Source: Cytobacillus sp. FSL H8-0458 (GTDB lineage Bacteria > Bacillota > Bacilli > Bacillales > Cytobacillaceae). From it: a stretch of 64,000 nucleotides of DNA. The DNA is taken from NCBI RefSeq assembly GCF_038002165.1, contig NZ_JBBOBR010000001.1, positions 310,001 through 374,000 on the forward strand, written 5' to 3'. Both the position numbers and the translations under genes were made by a program. Positions within the stretch are counted from its first letter, which is position 1, and each line of letters opens with the position of its first letter. The notes beneath the pieces were generated by a model that searched no databases, was not told where the DNA came from, and saw nothing but the letters and a program-made list of their open reading frames with translations. Positions 25,204-38,030 of this stretch are shown here, piece by piece.

Positions 25204-26331
25204 ATGAAGGAATCAATAGATTTAAGCCAGTACTCAGTTCGAACGGATCTTGCCATTGAAGCCAGGGAAATGGTGATTTCCGGCAGGCAGAAAGACAATG
25301 TTCACGAACAGGAGAATCTTTCCCAAATAGAAGGCGTCATAATTAAAGAAAAAGAAGAAAACGATATTAAAATTTCCTTTGTTGAAGTAACAAAGGAAGG
25401 AGCAGAAGCATTAGGGAAAAAAGAGGGCAAATATCTGACCCTCGAAGTGACGGGCATACGCCAGCAGGATACCGAGCTCCAGCACAAAGTGGAGACTGTA
25501 TTCGCAAGTGAATTCTCCCAATTTATAAAGCAGCTGGGCATTAATGAAGATGCATCCTGCTTAATTGTCGGACTGGGCAATTGGAATGTCACTCCCGACG
25601 CATTGGGGCCGCAAGTTTGCGAAAATCTGCTTGTTACAAGACATCTCTATCAGCTGCAGCCTGAAAGCGTAGAAGAAGGCTACCGGCCGGTAAGTGCTAT
25701 TTCTCCAGGGGTGATGGGCCTGACAGGAATTGAAACAAGTGACATTATTCATGGCATTGTTGAAAAAACAAAGCCTGACTTTGTCATTGCGATCGACGCT
25801 CTTGCTTCCCGATCAATTGAAAGAGTCAATTCTACCATTCAAATTTCGGATACAGGGATTCACCCTGGCTCTGGTGTAGGGAATAAACGAAAAGAAATCA
25901 GTAAGGAGACTTTAGGAATACCTGTTATAGCGATTGGCATCCCAACAGTTGTCGATGCCGTATCCATAACAAGCGATACAATTGATTACATCCTGAAGCA
26001 TTTTGGCAAGGAAATGAAAGAAGGAGGCCGTCCATCACGTGCTCTTGCCCCTGCAGGAATGACTTTTGGGGAGAAGAGAAAGCTGACAGATGATGATCTG
26101 CCGGAGGAACATCATCGAAAAACCTTTCTTGGCATGATCGGAACCTTGCCTGAAGAGGAGAAGCGGAAGCTTATTTATGAAGTACTCTCGCCTTTGGGTC
26201 ACAACCTTATGGTGACGCCAAAGGAAGTGGATGTATTTATTGAAGATATGTCAAACTTAATTGCTAACGGTTTAAACGCTGCGCTCCACCAGAAAGTGAA
26301 TCAGGATAATGCCGGATTTTATACAAGATAG
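25204..26331 (+). CDS. gpr: Germination protease GPR
   Basis: A 375-aa aspartate-type protease that degrades small acid-soluble spore proteins during germination. The N-terminal propeptide region ([18 protein letters not shown]) contains the autoprocessing site. The core contains [14 protein letters not shown] and AIDALASR, characteristic of peptidase family A25. It is normally a forespore (sigma-F/G) gene; I could not identify a clear sigma-G promoter in the A+T-rich upstream region. Confidence 0.96.
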   Translation: MKESIDLSQYSVRTDLAIEAREMVISGRQKDNVHEQENLSQIEGVIIKEKEENDIKISFVEVTKEGAEALGKKEGKYLTLEVTGIRQQDTELQHKVETVFASEFSQFIKQLGINEDASCLIVGLGNWNVTPDALGPQVCENLLVTRHLYQLQPESVEEGYRPVSAISPGVMGLTGIETSDIIHGIVEKTKPDFVIAIDALASRSIERVNSTIQISDTGIHPGSGVGNKRKEISKETLGIPVIAIGIPTVVDAVSITSDTIDYILKHFGKEMKEGGRPSRALAPAGMTFGEKRKLTDDDLPEEHHRKTFLGMIGTLPEEEKRKLIYEVLSPLGHNLMVTPKEVDVFIEDMSNLIANGLNAALHQKVNQDNAGFYTR

Positions 26332-26400
26332 AAAATATCCTGTTCTATCTTCTCTAGCAAAGTCATAACATTTACTAGACTAGCAAGGAGAGGTGGAGCA

Positions 26401-27606
26401 ATGAAACCTTTTAAAGCGAACGGACTTGTAGTAACTATCCAAGGGACAAGCTTGCTGAAGGCTATTGGGGGATTTCTGCTTTTTCTATTTATGATATTTT
26501 CAATAAGCGGGGCATTAACTTCCTTAAAGCCTGAATACCGAATCAGTTCATCTTCAGTAAATTCTGCCGCGAACAGCCTGACAGGAGAAATGCTTTATCA
26601 TTTTCTCGGATGGGAAAACCACTCATTTCTCCAGGGAGTTTCTGAAAGCAGTTCTCCCCCGGCCTTTGCCAATTTAATTTTTAAGCTATCCACAAATGTC
26701 AATTTGGATGATCCCAGAAGTCTTCTGGGAAGGGAGCTTCCCTTTTTCTCGATTTATGACAGTAAAATTCTAGTTGCAGGTGAAGGAACGGATTATACAA
26801 ATATGCCTGTAGAATCTTCTCCCCCTTTAGAAGTACTGATGGCCGAACAGGAGGCAGCCCTGCAAAACACTGAGGGGCTTGAGCCATCTGGAGATAAAAA
26901 ACAATCAAATGCCCCGCCGGTATCTACAGGTGATAAAAAACCTGTCTATGTATATTTTTCGCATAATACTGAGTCCTATCTTCCATATCTCAAGGGTGTC
27001 ACCAACCCTGATGCGGCCTACCATTCAAAAATTAATATTACTAAAATCGGTGACAAGCTTAAGGAAGAGATGGAGAGCAAAGGAATCGGCACATTTGTAG
27101 ATAAAACGGATGTTCAGGGGAATTTAAACAAAAAGGGCTTATCATATGGACGCTCCTATCAGGAATCCAGAGAGGTGGTCCAGGCAGCAATCACTTCCAA
27201 TCGGGATCTCACTTATTTAATTGATATTCATCGTGATTCAAAAAGAAAAAAAGATACTACAAAAGAAATTAACGGAGAGTCTTATGCCAAGCTGGCTTTT
27301 ATAATTGGAGGAAATAATCCGAATTACGAGAAGAACTTAAAATTTGCAAAAGAGCTGCATGATAGATTGAGCGTCAAGTACAAAGGATTAAGCAGGGGAA
27401 TAATGAAAAAAGAAGGCGCAGGGACAAATGGCAACTTTAATCAGGATTTATCAGGCAATGCCATACTCATTGAGTTTGGGGGAGTCGATAATACGTTTGA
27501 GGAGTTAAACCGCTCGGCCGAAGCACTCGCGGAAGTGTTCAGTGAATATTACTGGCAGGCAGAGGAAGTGAATTCACCGGCTGGCGGTGAATCAGAAAAG
27601 AAATAG
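26401..27606 (+). CDS. spoIIP: Stage II sporulation protein P
   Basis: A 401-aa membrane-anchored cell-wall amidase and endopeptidase acting with SpoIID and SpoIIM in engulfment. One N-terminal helix (about residues 19-41) precedes the catalytic domain, which shows YFSHNTESYLPYL, the metal-binding LIDIHRDS, and IEFGGVDNT. ATG 26401 follows AAGGAGAGGTGG. It forms a unit with yqxA. Confidence 0.95.
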   Translation: MKPFKANGLVVTIQGTSLLKAIGGFLLFLFMIFSISGALTSLKPEYRISSSSVNSAANSLTGEMLYHFLGWENHSFLQGVSESSSPPAFANLIFKLSTNVNLDDPRSLLGRELPFFSIYDSKILVAGEGTDYTNMPVESSPPLEVLMAEQEAALQNTEGLEPSGDKKQSNAPPVSTGDKKPVYVYFSHNTESYLPYLKGVTNPDAAYHSKINITKIGDKLKEEMESKGIGTFVDKTDVQGNLNKKGLSYGRSYQESREVVQAAITSNRDLTYLIDIHRDSKRKKDTTKEINGESYAKLAFIIGGNNPNYEKNLKFAKELHDRLSVKYKGLSRGIMKKEGAGTNGNFNQDLSGNAILIEFGGVDNTFEELNRSAEALAEVFSEYYWQAEEVNSPAGGESEKK

Positions 27607-27623
27607 TAATAGGATGATGCGGA

Positions 27624-27968
27624 ATGAAAATGTTTATGCTTAAAGCTCTTTTTCTGGCAGCGATTATGTTTGTCTCTGTATTATTCGGAATGCAGCAGGC
27701 AAATGAAGGAATTCACAGAATGAAGGGATTCCATGACGGAAATTTCAAAAGTGCCCTGACCATAAATGAAACCAATGAAGGCGAAGTTCAGGCTTCTGTC
27801 CTGGGGAATGATGTGTCAAGCCATGATCTTCAGAAGAAAAGAGAAAAACTTGAAGAAATGAAAGCATATAATTTCTTTTCATCATTAGGAAAAAGCATAT
27901 CCGAAGGCATATCAGAGCTGACAGAAAAATCGGTCGCAATCATCACAGACTTAATAACAGGGAAATAG
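27624..27968 (+). CDS. yqxA: YqxA family protein (DUF3679)
   Basis: A 114-aa protein with an N-terminal hydrophobic helix (about residues 5-22) and a soluble, partly charged tail. It starts 17 bases after spoIIP, behind AGGATG. The DUF3679/YqxA family is encoded next to spoIIP in B. subtilis; function is unknown. Confidence 0.85.
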   Translation: MKMFMLKALFLAAIMFVSVLFGMQQANEGIHRMKGFHDGNFKSALTINETNEGEVQASVLGNDVSSHDLQKKREKLEEMKAYNFFSSLGKSISEGISELTEKSVAIITDLITGK

Positions 27969-27997
27969 GCTGCTCAGGAGGGCAGCCTTATTTTTTT
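27967..27997 (+). terminator. Terminator after yqxA
   Basis: AGGCTGC (27967-27973) pairs with GCAGCCT (27982-27988), followed by TATTTTTTT. The stem overlaps the yqxA stop codon. Confidence 0.88.
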
Positions 27998-28090
27998 GAA
28001 AATAAGCGGCTTAAAGCTTAGCATTGAATCTTCACAAACCTACTGATATAATCAAAAATAGTGTATAAACTAAAAAGACTATTTTAAAAT

Positions 28091-28138
28091 TGACCACACT
28101 TAGCTCCAGGCGCCTATTTAAAGGCGCTTGCGCTTTTC
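28091..28138 (-). repeat. Intergenic repeat, copy C (inverted, short)
   Basis: The sequence contains TTAGCTCCAGGCGCC and then AAGGCGCTTGCGCTTTT. Its AGCTCCAG unit is the reverse complement of the CTGGAGCT in copy A, and it is internally palindromic (AGGCGCCT...AGGCGCTT). It lies 30 bases before the lepA start. Confidence 0.5.
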
Positions 28139-28163
28139 TATAGTAGGAGTTGAAATATTAATA

Positions 28164-29999
28164 ATGAACAAAGAAGAGAGACTAAAAAGGCAAGAGAAAA
28201 TCAGGAATTTTTCGATCATCGCCCATATTGACCATGGTAAGTCGACTTTGGCCGACAGGATCCTTGAAAAAACCAATGCGCTGACTTCACGCGAAATGAA
28301 GGATCAGCTCCTTGATTCCATGGATCTTGAAAGGGAGCGCGGCATTACGATCAAGCTGAATTCCGTTCAGTTAAAATATAAAGCTAAAGATGGAGAGATA
28401 TACACTTTCCACTTAATAGATACGCCGGGACACGTCGATTTTACATATGAAGTATCCCGAAGCCTTGCAGCATGTGAAGGCGCAATTCTGGTTGTGGATG
28501 CGGCTCAGGGTATTGAAGCGCAAACCCTTGCTAATGTTTATCTGGCCCTGGATAACGATCTTGAGATTCTTCCAATTATTAATAAGATCGACCTGCCAAG
28601 TGCGGATCCGGAAAGGGTTCGAAATGAGATCGAAGAAGTTATCGGCTTGGATGCATCTGAAGCAGTACTTGCTTCAGCAAAGGCAGGAATCGGAATAGAA
28701 GAAATCCTTGAGCAGGTTGTTGAAAAAGTACCTGCTCCAGTAGGGGATCCGGATGCCCCATTAAAGGCTCTTATATTTGATTCTCTTTATGATGCCTACC
28801 GCGGTGTAGTAGCTTATATCCGGGTGGTTGAGGGTACGGTAAAAGTAGGGGATAAAATTAAAATGATGGCAACCGGCAAAGAGTTTGAAGTTACAGAGGT
28901 TGGTGTGTTTACGCCAAAATCAACGCCATTGCCTGAATTGTCAGTTGGAGACGTAGGGTTTTTGACTGCTGCAATTAAAAACGTTGGTGATACACGTGTA
29001 GGTGATACCATTACAAGTGCGAAAAACGGTGCGGCCGAAGCTCTTCCTGGATACAGAAAAATGAACCCGATGGTTTATTGCGGACTTTATCCAATTGATA
29101 GCGCCAAGTTCAATGACCTGCGTGAAGCGCTTGAAAAGCTGGAGCTGAATGATTCTGCCCTTCAGTTTGAACCGGAAACTTCACAGGCCCTCGGATTTGG
29201 ATTCCGCTGCGGTTTTCTTGGATTGCTTCACATGGAAATCATCCAGGAGCGCATTGAGCGCGAATTCAAAATAGATTTGATTACAACAGCGCCTAGTGTT
29301 ATCTATGATGTTATTCTTACAGATGGCACTGAGGTTAAAGTGGATAACCCATCCAATATGCCTGATCCTCAAAAGATTGACCGTGTTGAAGAACCTTATG
29401 TAAAAGCTACGATGATGGCGCCGAATGATTATGTGGGAGCCATTATGGAACTTTGCCAGCAAAAACGCGGCATCTTTATTGATATGCAATACATGGATGA
29501 AACCAGAGTAAATATTATATATGAAATTCCTTTATCGGAAATTGTTTATGATTTCTTTGATCAGCTGAAATCCAATACAAAAGGATATGCTTCTTTTGAT
29601 TATGAATTAATTGGATACAAGCCATCAAAACTTGTTAAGATGGATATTCTGTTAAATGCAGAAAAGGTAGACGCATTGAGCTTCATCGTTCATAAGGATT
29701 TTGCTTATGAAAGAGGAAAAGTAATCGTTGAGAAGTTAAAAGAGCTTATTCCCCGTCAGCAGTTTGAGGTTCCTATTCAAGCGGCGATCGGCCAGAAAAT
29801 TGTAGCCCGCTCAACCATTAAAGCCATCCGCAAAAATGTATTGGCTAAATGTTACGGCGGAGACATTTCCCGTAAGCGTAAATTATTGGAGAAGCAGAAA
29901 GAAGGTAAAAAGCGGATGAAGCAGGTTGGTTCTGTTGAAGTTCCGCAGGAAGCCTTCATGGCCGTTTTGAAGATGGACGATAACACCCCTAAAAAGTAA
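28164..29999 (+). CDS. lepA: Elongation factor 4 (LepA)
   Basis: A 611-aa translational GTPase. G1 [10 protein letters not shown]3 DTPG and G4 NKID are present, together with the LepA-specific C-terminal domain ([20 protein letters not shown]). ATG 28164 gives [15 protein letters not shown], matching relatives; the AGGAG upstream is about 14 bases away, unusually far. Length matches B. subtilis (612 aa). Confidence 0.95.
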   Translation: MNKEERLKRQEKIRNFSIIAHIDHGKSTLADRILEKTNALTSREMKDQLLDSMDLERERGITIKLNSVQLKYKAKDGEIYTFHLIDTPGHVDFTYEVSRSLAACEGAILVVDAAQGIEAQTLANVYLALDNDLEILPIINKIDLPSADPERVRNEIEEVIGLDASEAVLASAKAGIGIEEILEQVVEKVPAPVGDPDAPLKALIFDSLYDAYRGVVAYIRVVEGTVKVGDKIKMMATGKEFEVTEVGVFTPKSTPLPELSVGDVGFLTAAIKNVGDTRVGDTITSAKNGAAEALPGYRKMNPMVYCGLYPIDSAKFNDLREALEKLELNDSALQFEPETSQALGFGFRCGFLGLLHMEIIQERIEREFKIDLITTAPSVIYDVILTDGTEVKVDNPSNMPDPQKIDRVEEPYVKATMMAPNDYVGAIMELCQQKRGIFIDMQYMDETRVNIIYEIPLSEIVYDFFDQLKSNTKGYASFDYELIGYKPSKLVKMDILLNAEKVDALSFIVHKDFAYERGKVIVEKLKELIPRQQFEVPIQAAIGQKIVARSTIKAIRKNVLAKCYGGDISRKRKLLEKQKEGKKRMKQVGSVEVPQEAFMAVLKMDDNTPKK

Positions 30000-30017
30000 A
30001 ATATTTGCTTTGTTTTA

Positions 30018-30066
30018 AGAGGTTAGATATGCTGTCATAATAATAACAGCACTAGCCTCTTTTTAT
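30018..30066 (+). terminator. Terminator after lepA
   Basis: AGAGGTTAG (30018-30026) pairs with CTAGCCTCT (30052-30060) with one G-U pair, and an inner GCTGT/ACAGC helix extends it; T residues follow. Confidence 0.85.
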
Positions 30067-30119
30067 TTAGGAAATTGCTGTATTTGAATGTTGATTGAAT
30101 GATGAAAGTAGTGAAATAA

Positions 30120-31253
30120 ATGATTAAAGCAGCTTATATACACATCCCATTTTGTGAACATATCTGTCATTACTGTGATTTTAATAAAGTGTATTTAAAG
30201 AACCAGCCAGTTGGAGAATACCTTGATTCTCTTGATAAAGAGATGAATCTTGCTTTGAAAGATACACCTGCATCTCGGCTGGACTCCATCTTTGTCGGAG
30301 GCGGCACGCCCACTGCGCTAAACGGGAAACAGCTTGAACAGCTTTGCAGCACTATTAAACGGCAGCTTCCCTATGACCCTTTCACAGAATATACATTTGA
30401 AGCTAACCCGGGAGATCTCTCTAAGGAAAAGCTTCAAATATTGCATGATGCCGGAGTCAACAGGCTGAGCTTTGGTGTCCAGACCTTCAACGATGAACTC
30501 TTAAAAAGAATTGGAAGGTCACACCGGGCAAAAGACGTTTTTCAATCAATTGAAGCTGCAAAACAAGTAGGCTTCGATAACATCAGCATCGATCTGATAT
30601 ACAGTCTTCCCGGCCAGACACTTCAGGACTTTAAAGATACACTCGAAACATCATTCACATTGGATATTGTTCATTATTCGGGCTATTCGCTGATCATTGA
30701 GCCCAAGACAGTATTCTATAATCTGATGAGGAGAGGGAAACTGCCGACTCCCGGAGAAGATGTGGAAGCTGAGATGTATGATTTATTGATGGAACAAATG
30801 GACAAACATGGATTTGCCCAATATGAAATCAGCAATTTTGCCAAACCGGGCTATGAGAGCAGGCATAACATGACTTATTGGGATAATGAATGGTACTTCG
30901 GCTTTGGGGCAGGTGCGCATGGCTATGTAAACGGGCTTCGCCGTTCAAACCACGGACCCCTGAAAAAATATATGGAGCCTATTGAAAAGGGCCAGCTTCC
31001 GATCCTCGAAGAACATAAGGTGCCCCTGGAAGAGCAGATGGAAGAGGAAATGTTTCTTGGGCTGAGAAAAACTGAAGGTGTCTCAATTAGTCGCTTTAAA
31101 GAGAAATTTGGCAAAAACCCGCTGGAGCACTTTAAAGTTCAAATTAAACAGCACACCGAAAAAAAATTAATTATTGCCGGGGAAGAGCATATTAAATTGA
31201 CAAAGCAAGGACGATTTCTTGGAAATGAAGTATTTCAGTCCTTTATAGGGTAA
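30120..31253 (+). CDS. hemW: Radical SAM heme chaperone HemW
   Basis: A 377-aa protein with the radical SAM cluster motif C12-x3-C16-x2-C19 (FCEHICHYCDF), followed by FVGGGTPT and the HemW C-terminal domain. These proteins, once annotated as oxygen-independent coproporphyrinogen oxidase, insert heme into target proteins. The start is ATG 30120, though its RBS is weak. It lies between lepA and hrcA as in B. subtilis. Confidence 0.92.
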   Translation: MIKAAYIHIPFCEHICHYCDFNKVYLKNQPVGEYLDSLDKEMNLALKDTPASRLDSIFVGGGTPTALNGKQLEQLCSTIKRQLPYDPFTEYTFEANPGDLSKEKLQILHDAGVNRLSFGVQTFNDELLKRIGRSHRAKDVFQSIEAAKQVGFDNISIDLIYSLPGQTLQDFKDTLETSFTLDIVHYSGYSLIIEPKTVFYNLMRRGKLPTPGEDVEAEMYDLLMEQMDKHGFAQYEISNFAKPGYESRHNMTYWDNEWYFGFGAGAHGYVNGLRRSNHGPLKKYMEPIEKGQLPILEEHKVPLEEQMEEEMFLGLRKTEGVSISRFKEKFGKNPLEHFKVQIKQHTEKKLIIAGEEHIKLTKQGRFLGNEVFQSFIG

Positions 31254-31294
31254 TCTGCCTGAGGATTGCTTCTGGAAAAAAGGAAGCCAAATTA

Positions 31295-31321
31295 TTGACA
31301 CTGCACGTATGATTTGATAAT
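31295..31321 (+). promoter_or_regulatory. Promoter of the hrcA operon
   Basis: TTGACA (31295-31300) with GATAAT (31316-31321) after a short 15-base spacer. The CIRCE operator lies 12 bases downstream. Confidence 0.6.
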
Positions 31322-31333
31322 TTATTAGTAGAA

Positions 31334-31360
31334 TTAGCACTCGGGGACAAAGAGTGCTAA
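31334..31360. promoter_or_regulatory. CIRCE operator (HrcA binding site)
   Basis: A perfect TTAGCACTC (31334-31342), nine-base spacer and GAGTGCTAA (31352-31360). This is the consensus operator for HrcA, encoded immediately downstream, so the heat-shock operon is autoregulated. Confidence 0.98.
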
Positions 31361-31374
31361 CAGAGGTGATAACT

Positions 31375-32406
31375 GTGTTAACAGATCGTCAATTATTAAT
31401 TTTTCAAGTAATTGTTGATGATTTTATTCAAACTGCACAGCCTGTCGGGTCGAGAACTCTGTCGAAAAAAGAAGAAATTTCTTTTAGTTCCGCAACGATC
31501 AGAAATGAGATGGCTGATTTAGAGGAACTTGGGTTTATTGAGAAAACACACACCTCATCGGGGAGGATTCCATCTGAAAAAGGGTACCGCTATTACGTGG
31601 ACCACCTTTTATCCCCGCAAAAATTAAATCAGCATGATATCCACAAAGTACAATCGATCTTTGCGGAAAGAATTTATGAGCTGGAGAAAATTGTTCAAAA
31701 ATCGGCAAAAATCTTATCTGAGCTGACTAATTATACATCCATAGTCCTCGGGCCTGCAGTAAGGGATAACAAGCTGAAGAGAATTCAGATTGTTCCTTTG
31801 AATAAAGAAACAGCGATAGCAATTATTATCACAGATACAGGCCATGTGGAAAACAGAATGTTCCACTTGCCGGAAAACATTGATGCAGGTGATTTGGAAA
31901 AGGTCGTTAATATCCTTAATGACCGTCTTGCCGGTGCCCCGTTGGAAAGTCTGAACAATAAGATATATAAAGAGGTTGCCGTGCTTTTAAGGCATCATAT
32001 CAATAATTATGATTTAATGCTGAATTCAATTGCCGATACAATAAAGATACCGGCCTATGATAAGCTTTTCTTTGGCGGTAAAACAAATATGCTCAGCCAG
32101 CCGGAGTTTCATGATATTGAAAAGGTTAAAAACCTCATGAATATGATCGAGCAGGAAAAAGGCATCTATGATTTACTCAGTAAAAACAAGTCAGGGATCA
32201 ATATTAAAATCGGCAGGGAAAATAATAATTCAGCAATGGAAAACTGCAGTCTGATAACAGCAAGCTACTCAATCGGCACCGAGCAGCTCGGCACAATTGC
32301 CATTCTGGGCCCTACCAGAATGGAATATTCAAGAGTTATCAGCTTATTGAACTATATCAGTGCAGACTTATCATCTGTTTTATCCAAGCTGTATCAAAAC
32401 AGATGA
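31375..32406 (+). CDS. hrcA: Heat-inducible transcription repressor HrcA
   Basis: A 343-aa repressor of class I heat-shock genes. The winged-helix region contains [20 protein letters not shown]; the GAF-like domain and dimerisation region follow. GTG 31375 is chosen because it gives [11 protein letters not shown] as in relatives and follows AGAGGTG. Its operator lies directly upstream. Confidence 0.97.
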   Translation: MLTDRQLLIFQVIVDDFIQTAQPVGSRTLSKKEEISFSSATIRNEMADLEELGFIEKTHTSSGRIPSEKGYRYYVDHLLSPQKLNQHDIHKVQSIFAERIYELEKIVQKSAKILSELTNYTSIVLGPAVRDNKLKRIQIVPLNKETAIAIIITDTGHVENRMFHLPENIDAGDLEKVVNILNDRLAGAPLESLNNKIYKEVAVLLRHHINNYDLMLNSIADTIKIPAYDKLFFGGKTNMLSQPEFHDIEKVKNLMNMIEQEKGIYDLLSKNKSGINIKIGRENNNSAMENCSLITASYSIGTEQLGTIAILGPTRMEYSRVISLLNYISADLSSVLSKLYQNR

Positions 32407-32502
32407 TGGTGGAGATATTGATTAAGGGTGGAAAAACCTTTCCACTCCTTTCCTTATGTATTTTTATATCAATACTGCAGCCATTCTTTAAGGGAGGTGA
32501 AC

Positions 32503-34969
<2,467 letters not shown>

Positions 34970-34984
34970 TCTCTGAATCTTTTA

Positions 34985-35024
34985 AGTCAAAGTCAGGTCT
35001 TTCTTGGCTTTGGCTTTTATTTTT
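34985..35024 (+). terminator. Partial terminator between dnaK and dnaJ
   Basis: An 11-bp stem with two G-U pairs (34985-34995 with 35005-35015) and a T-rich tail (TTTTATTTTTG). It probably reduces, not abolishes, transcription into dnaJ, or marks an mRNA 3' end. Confidence 0.65.
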
Positions 35025-35067
35025 GATACAATAATCTTTATGTGAAATGAATCGGGGAGTGGTAATC

Positions 35068-36186
35068 ATGAGTAAAAGGGATTACTATGAGGTTCTCGGA
35101 ATCAGCAAGGGTGCATCCAAGGATGAAATTAAGAAGGCTTATCGAAAGCTTTCAAAAAAATATCATCCTGATATTAACAAAGAGCCTGATGCAGACGAGA
35201 AGTTCAAGGAAGTTAAAGAAGCATATGAAGTCCTAAGCGACGACCAGAAGAAGGCCCACTATGATCAATTTGGTCATACGGATCCTAATCAGGGCTTTGG
35301 CGGAGCCGGTTTTGAAGGTTTCGGAGGATTTGAAGACATTTTCAGCACTTTCTTCGGAGGGGGTTCCCGCCGGCGTGATCCTAACGCACCAAGACAGGGT
35401 GCAGATTTACAGTACACCATGTCCTTAACGTTTGAGGAAGCAGTATTTGGCAAAGAGACCGATATTGAAATTCCGCGTGAAGAGACGTGCGATACCTGCA
35501 GCGGTTCAGGCGCTAAACCGGGAACTAAGCCGGAAACCTGCCGTCATTGTCATGGATCAGGTCAGCTGAATGTTGAACAAAATACGCCATTTGGCAAGAT
35601 CGTCAATAGAAGAGTTTGCCACTACTGTAATGGTACCGGCAAAGAAATCAAAGAAAAGTGCACAACATGCCGTGGAGCCGGTAAAGTGCAGAAACGCAGA
35701 AAGATACACGTGAAAATTCCTGCAGGCATTGATGATGGCCAGCAGCTCCGCGTGGCGGGCCAGGGGGAGCCAGGTGTAAACGGAGGACCTCCAGGCGACC
35801 TTTATGTTGTATTCCATGTGCGGTCACATGAGTTCTTTGAGCGTGATGGCGATGATGTTTATTGTGAAATGCCTATAACGTTTGTCCAGGCTGCTCTTGG
35901 TGATGAAATCGAAGTGCCGACACTGCATGGAAAAGTAAAACTTAAAGTCCCTTCAGGCACACAAACAGGAACCAAATTTCGTCTAAAAGGAAAAGGTGTG
36001 CCAAATGTAAGAGGATATGGAACAGGAGATCAGCATATTATTGTCCGCGTTATTACTCCGACAAAGCTGACCGAAAAACAGAAGCAGCTTTTAAGCGAGT
36101 TTGCTGAAGTCAGCGGAACAGTTCCGCAGGGAGAACAGGAAGAAAGCTTTTTTTCTAAAGTAAAACGAGCCTTTAAAGGTGAATAA
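35068..36186 (+). CDS. dnaJ: Chaperone protein DnaJ (Hsp40)
   Basis: A 372-aa cochaperone stimulating DnaK ATPase. The J domain has the HPD motif (KYHPDINK), followed by a Gly/Phe-rich linker and four CxxCxGxG zinc repeats ([32 protein letters not shown]). ATG 35068 follows GGGGAGTGG. Confidence 0.97.
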   Translation: MSKRDYYEVLGISKGASKDEIKKAYRKLSKKYHPDINKEPDADEKFKEVKEAYEVLSDDQKKAHYDQFGHTDPNQGFGGAGFEGFGGFEDIFSTFFGGGSRRRDPNAPRQGADLQYTMSLTFEEAVFGKETDIEIPREETCDTCSGSGAKPGTKPETCRHCHGSGQLNVEQNTPFGKIVNRRVCHYCNGTGKEIKEKCTTCRGAGKVQKRRKIHVKIPAGIDDGQQLRVAGQGEPGVNGGPPGDLYVVFHVRSHEFFERDGDDVYCEMPITFVQAALGDEIEVPTLHGKVKLKVPSGTQTGTKFRLKGKGVPNVRGYGTGDQHIIVRVITPTKLTEKQKQLLSEFAEVSGTVPQGEQEESFFSKVKRAFKGE

Positions 36187-36206
36187 AGGAATGGGAGTTG
36201 GTAGTA

Positions 36207-37145
36207 GTGAAATGGTCAGAAATCAGTATTCATACTGCAAATGAAGCTGTTGAACCGATTTCGAATATTTTGCATGAAGCCGGAGCAAGCGGAGTTGTAA
36301 TAGAGGATCCTTTAGAACTTGTAAAAGAAAGAAAGGATCAATTCGGTGAAATCTACCAGCTCAATCCGCAGGACTATCCTGAAGAAGGCGTAATTGTAAA
36401 AGCATATTTGCCAGTAAACAGTTTCCTTGGGGAAACTGTTGATGAAATAAAAGAAGCAATCAATAACCTCATTCTATTTAACATCGATATTGGCGAAAAT
36501 AAAGTCAGCATTAGTGAGGTAAACGAAGAAGAATGGGCTACTGCCTGGAAAAAATATTATAACCCTGTAAAAATTTCAGAACGCTTTACCATTGTCCCAA
36601 CCTGGGAGGATTACACACCTGTCAGCAGTGATGAGCTTATCATAGAGCTTGACCCGGGCATGGCATTTGGGACGGGAACACACCCTACGACGGTAATGTG
36701 CATCCAAGCACTTGAAAGAACAGTAAAACAGGGTGATAAAGTTGTAGATGTAGGAACAGGATCGGGTGTCTTAAGCATTGCTGCAGCTATGCTGGGTGCC
36801 GGGAAGGTAGAAGCCCTTGATCTTGATGAAGTGGCAGTAAATTCAGCTAAATTAAATATTAAGCTGAATAAAGTGCAGGATATAGTAGATGTATCACAAG
36901 GAAATCTGCTCGATGGTGTCAGCCAGGGAGCAGATGTGGTCGTTGCCAACATTCTTGCAGAAGTAATTCTCCGCTTTACAGATGATGTTGCGTCAGTCGT
37001 AAGGGAAGGGGGATACTTCATCGCTTCAGGCATTATCCAGCAGAAGAAACAGGAAGTAAGAGATGCTATTTCCGCTGCAGGGTTTGAAATAGTTGAGACC
37101 ATACAAATGGAAGATTGGGTTGCCATTGTGGCAAGGAGAAAGTGA
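36207..37145 (+). CDS. prmA: Ribosomal protein L11 methyltransferase
   Basis: A 312-aa SAM-dependent enzyme trimethylating ribosomal protein L11. SAM-binding motif [13 protein letters not shown] and the catalytic-domain segment [10 protein letters not shown] are present. GTG 36207 gives [10 protein letters not shown], matching the B. subtilis protein, with GGGAG 9 bases upstream. Fifth gene of the hrcA operon. Confidence 0.94.
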   Translation: MKWSEISIHTANEAVEPISNILHEAGASGVVIEDPLELVKERKDQFGEIYQLNPQDYPEEGVIVKAYLPVNSFLGETVDEIKEAINNLILFNIDIGENKVSISEVNEEEWATAWKKYYNPVKISERFTIVPTWEDYTPVSSDELIIELDPGMAFGTGTHPTTVMCIQALERTVKQGDKVVDVGTGSGVLSIAAAMLGAGKVEALDLDEVAVNSAKLNIKLNKVQDIVDVSQGNLLDGVSQGADVVVANILAEVILRFTDDVASVVREGGYFIASGIIQQKKQEVRDAISAAGFEIVETIQMEDWVAIVARRK

Positions 37146-37152
37146 TCAGAAA

Positions 37153-37232
37153 AGCTCCTGCACCTCGAGGATGGAAGGTGCAGGAGCTGGCATACCGTAA
37201 AAAGGGGGTAATGAACTTACCCTCCTTTTTAC
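37153..37232 (+). other. Two consecutive strong hairpins between prmA and rsmE
   Basis: Hairpin 1 is a perfect 13-bp stem (37153-37165 with 37176-37188). Hairpin 2 pairs 37197-37211 with 37217-37232 with a single bulged base and ends in TCCTTTTTAC. Together they resemble a terminator pair or an mRNA processing/stability element inside the operon. Confidence 0.7.
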
Positions 37233-37274
37233 AGTTGAATGAATCTTGGACAGGTTAGAAAGAGGGTGCCGATT

Positions 37275-38024
37275 GTGCAGCGGTATTTCATACAAAATGC
37301 AGTTAATGATAAGTACTTTCATATTACTGGGGAAGACCGTCATCATATAGTGAAGGTAATGCGCATGAAAGAAGGCGACAAAATTATCTGTGTAGATCCA
37401 TCCCAAAATAGTGCACTTTGTTCAATTGCAGAAATTACCGATGAATATGTGGCTGCAGAAGTTGTACAATGGATTGAAGGGTCTTCTGAGCTGCCTGCCG
37501 ATATTACTATCGTGAGCGGACTGCCTAAAGGGGATAAGCTGGAGTGGATCATTCAAAAGGGCACTGAGCTGGGAGCGAACCGTTTTATCCCTTTTACTTC
37601 AGCTCGTTCAGTAGTAAAATGGGATGCGAAGAAATCTGTGAAAAAAGCAGAGAGATGGCAAAAGATTGCTAAAGAAGCTGCTGAGCAGTCACACAGGAGC
37701 ATAGTGCCTGAAGTGTTTGCACCGCTTGATTTAAAGTCATTGCTGAAAATATCGGCTGATTATTCATATAAATTGATTGCCTTTGAGGAAGAAGCGAAGC
37801 AGGGAGAGGTCTCTGTGCTCTATAAAACACTTTCTTCCATGAACAAAGGAGACTCACTTTTAGTTGTATTCGGACCTGAAGGCGGTCTTGCAGATAATGA
37901 AGTTTCATTGCTGCTCGAATCAGGCTTTCTAGCCTGCGGTTTGGGGCCGCGTATTTTAAGGACAGAGACAGCGCCTCTCTATTTGCTGTCAGCTGTTTCC
38001 TATCATTTTGAATTAATGGGGTGA
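37275..38024 (+). CDS. rsmE: 16S rRNA (uracil1498-N3)-methyltransferase
   Basis: A 249-aa SPOUT-class methyltransferase. An N-terminal PUA-like domain (ITGEDRHHIVKVMRMKEGD) precedes the knotted SAM-binding domain with VFGPEGGLADNE and LGPRILRTETA. GTG 37275 gives MQRYFIQN as in relatives, with GAGGGTG upstream. Confidence 0.94.
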   Translation: MQRYFIQNAVNDKYFHITGEDRHHIVKVMRMKEGDKIICVDPSQNSALCSIAEITDEYVAAEVVQWIEGSSELPADITIVSGLPKGDKLEWIIQKGTELGANRFIPFTSARSVVKWDAKKSVKKAERWQKIAKEAAEQSHRSIVPEVFAPLDLKSLLKISADYSYKLIAFEEEAKQGEVSVLYKTLSSMNKGDSLLVVFGPEGGLADNEVSLLLESGFLACGLGPRILRTETAPLYLLSAVSYHFELMG

Positions 38025-38030
38025 ATTTAG

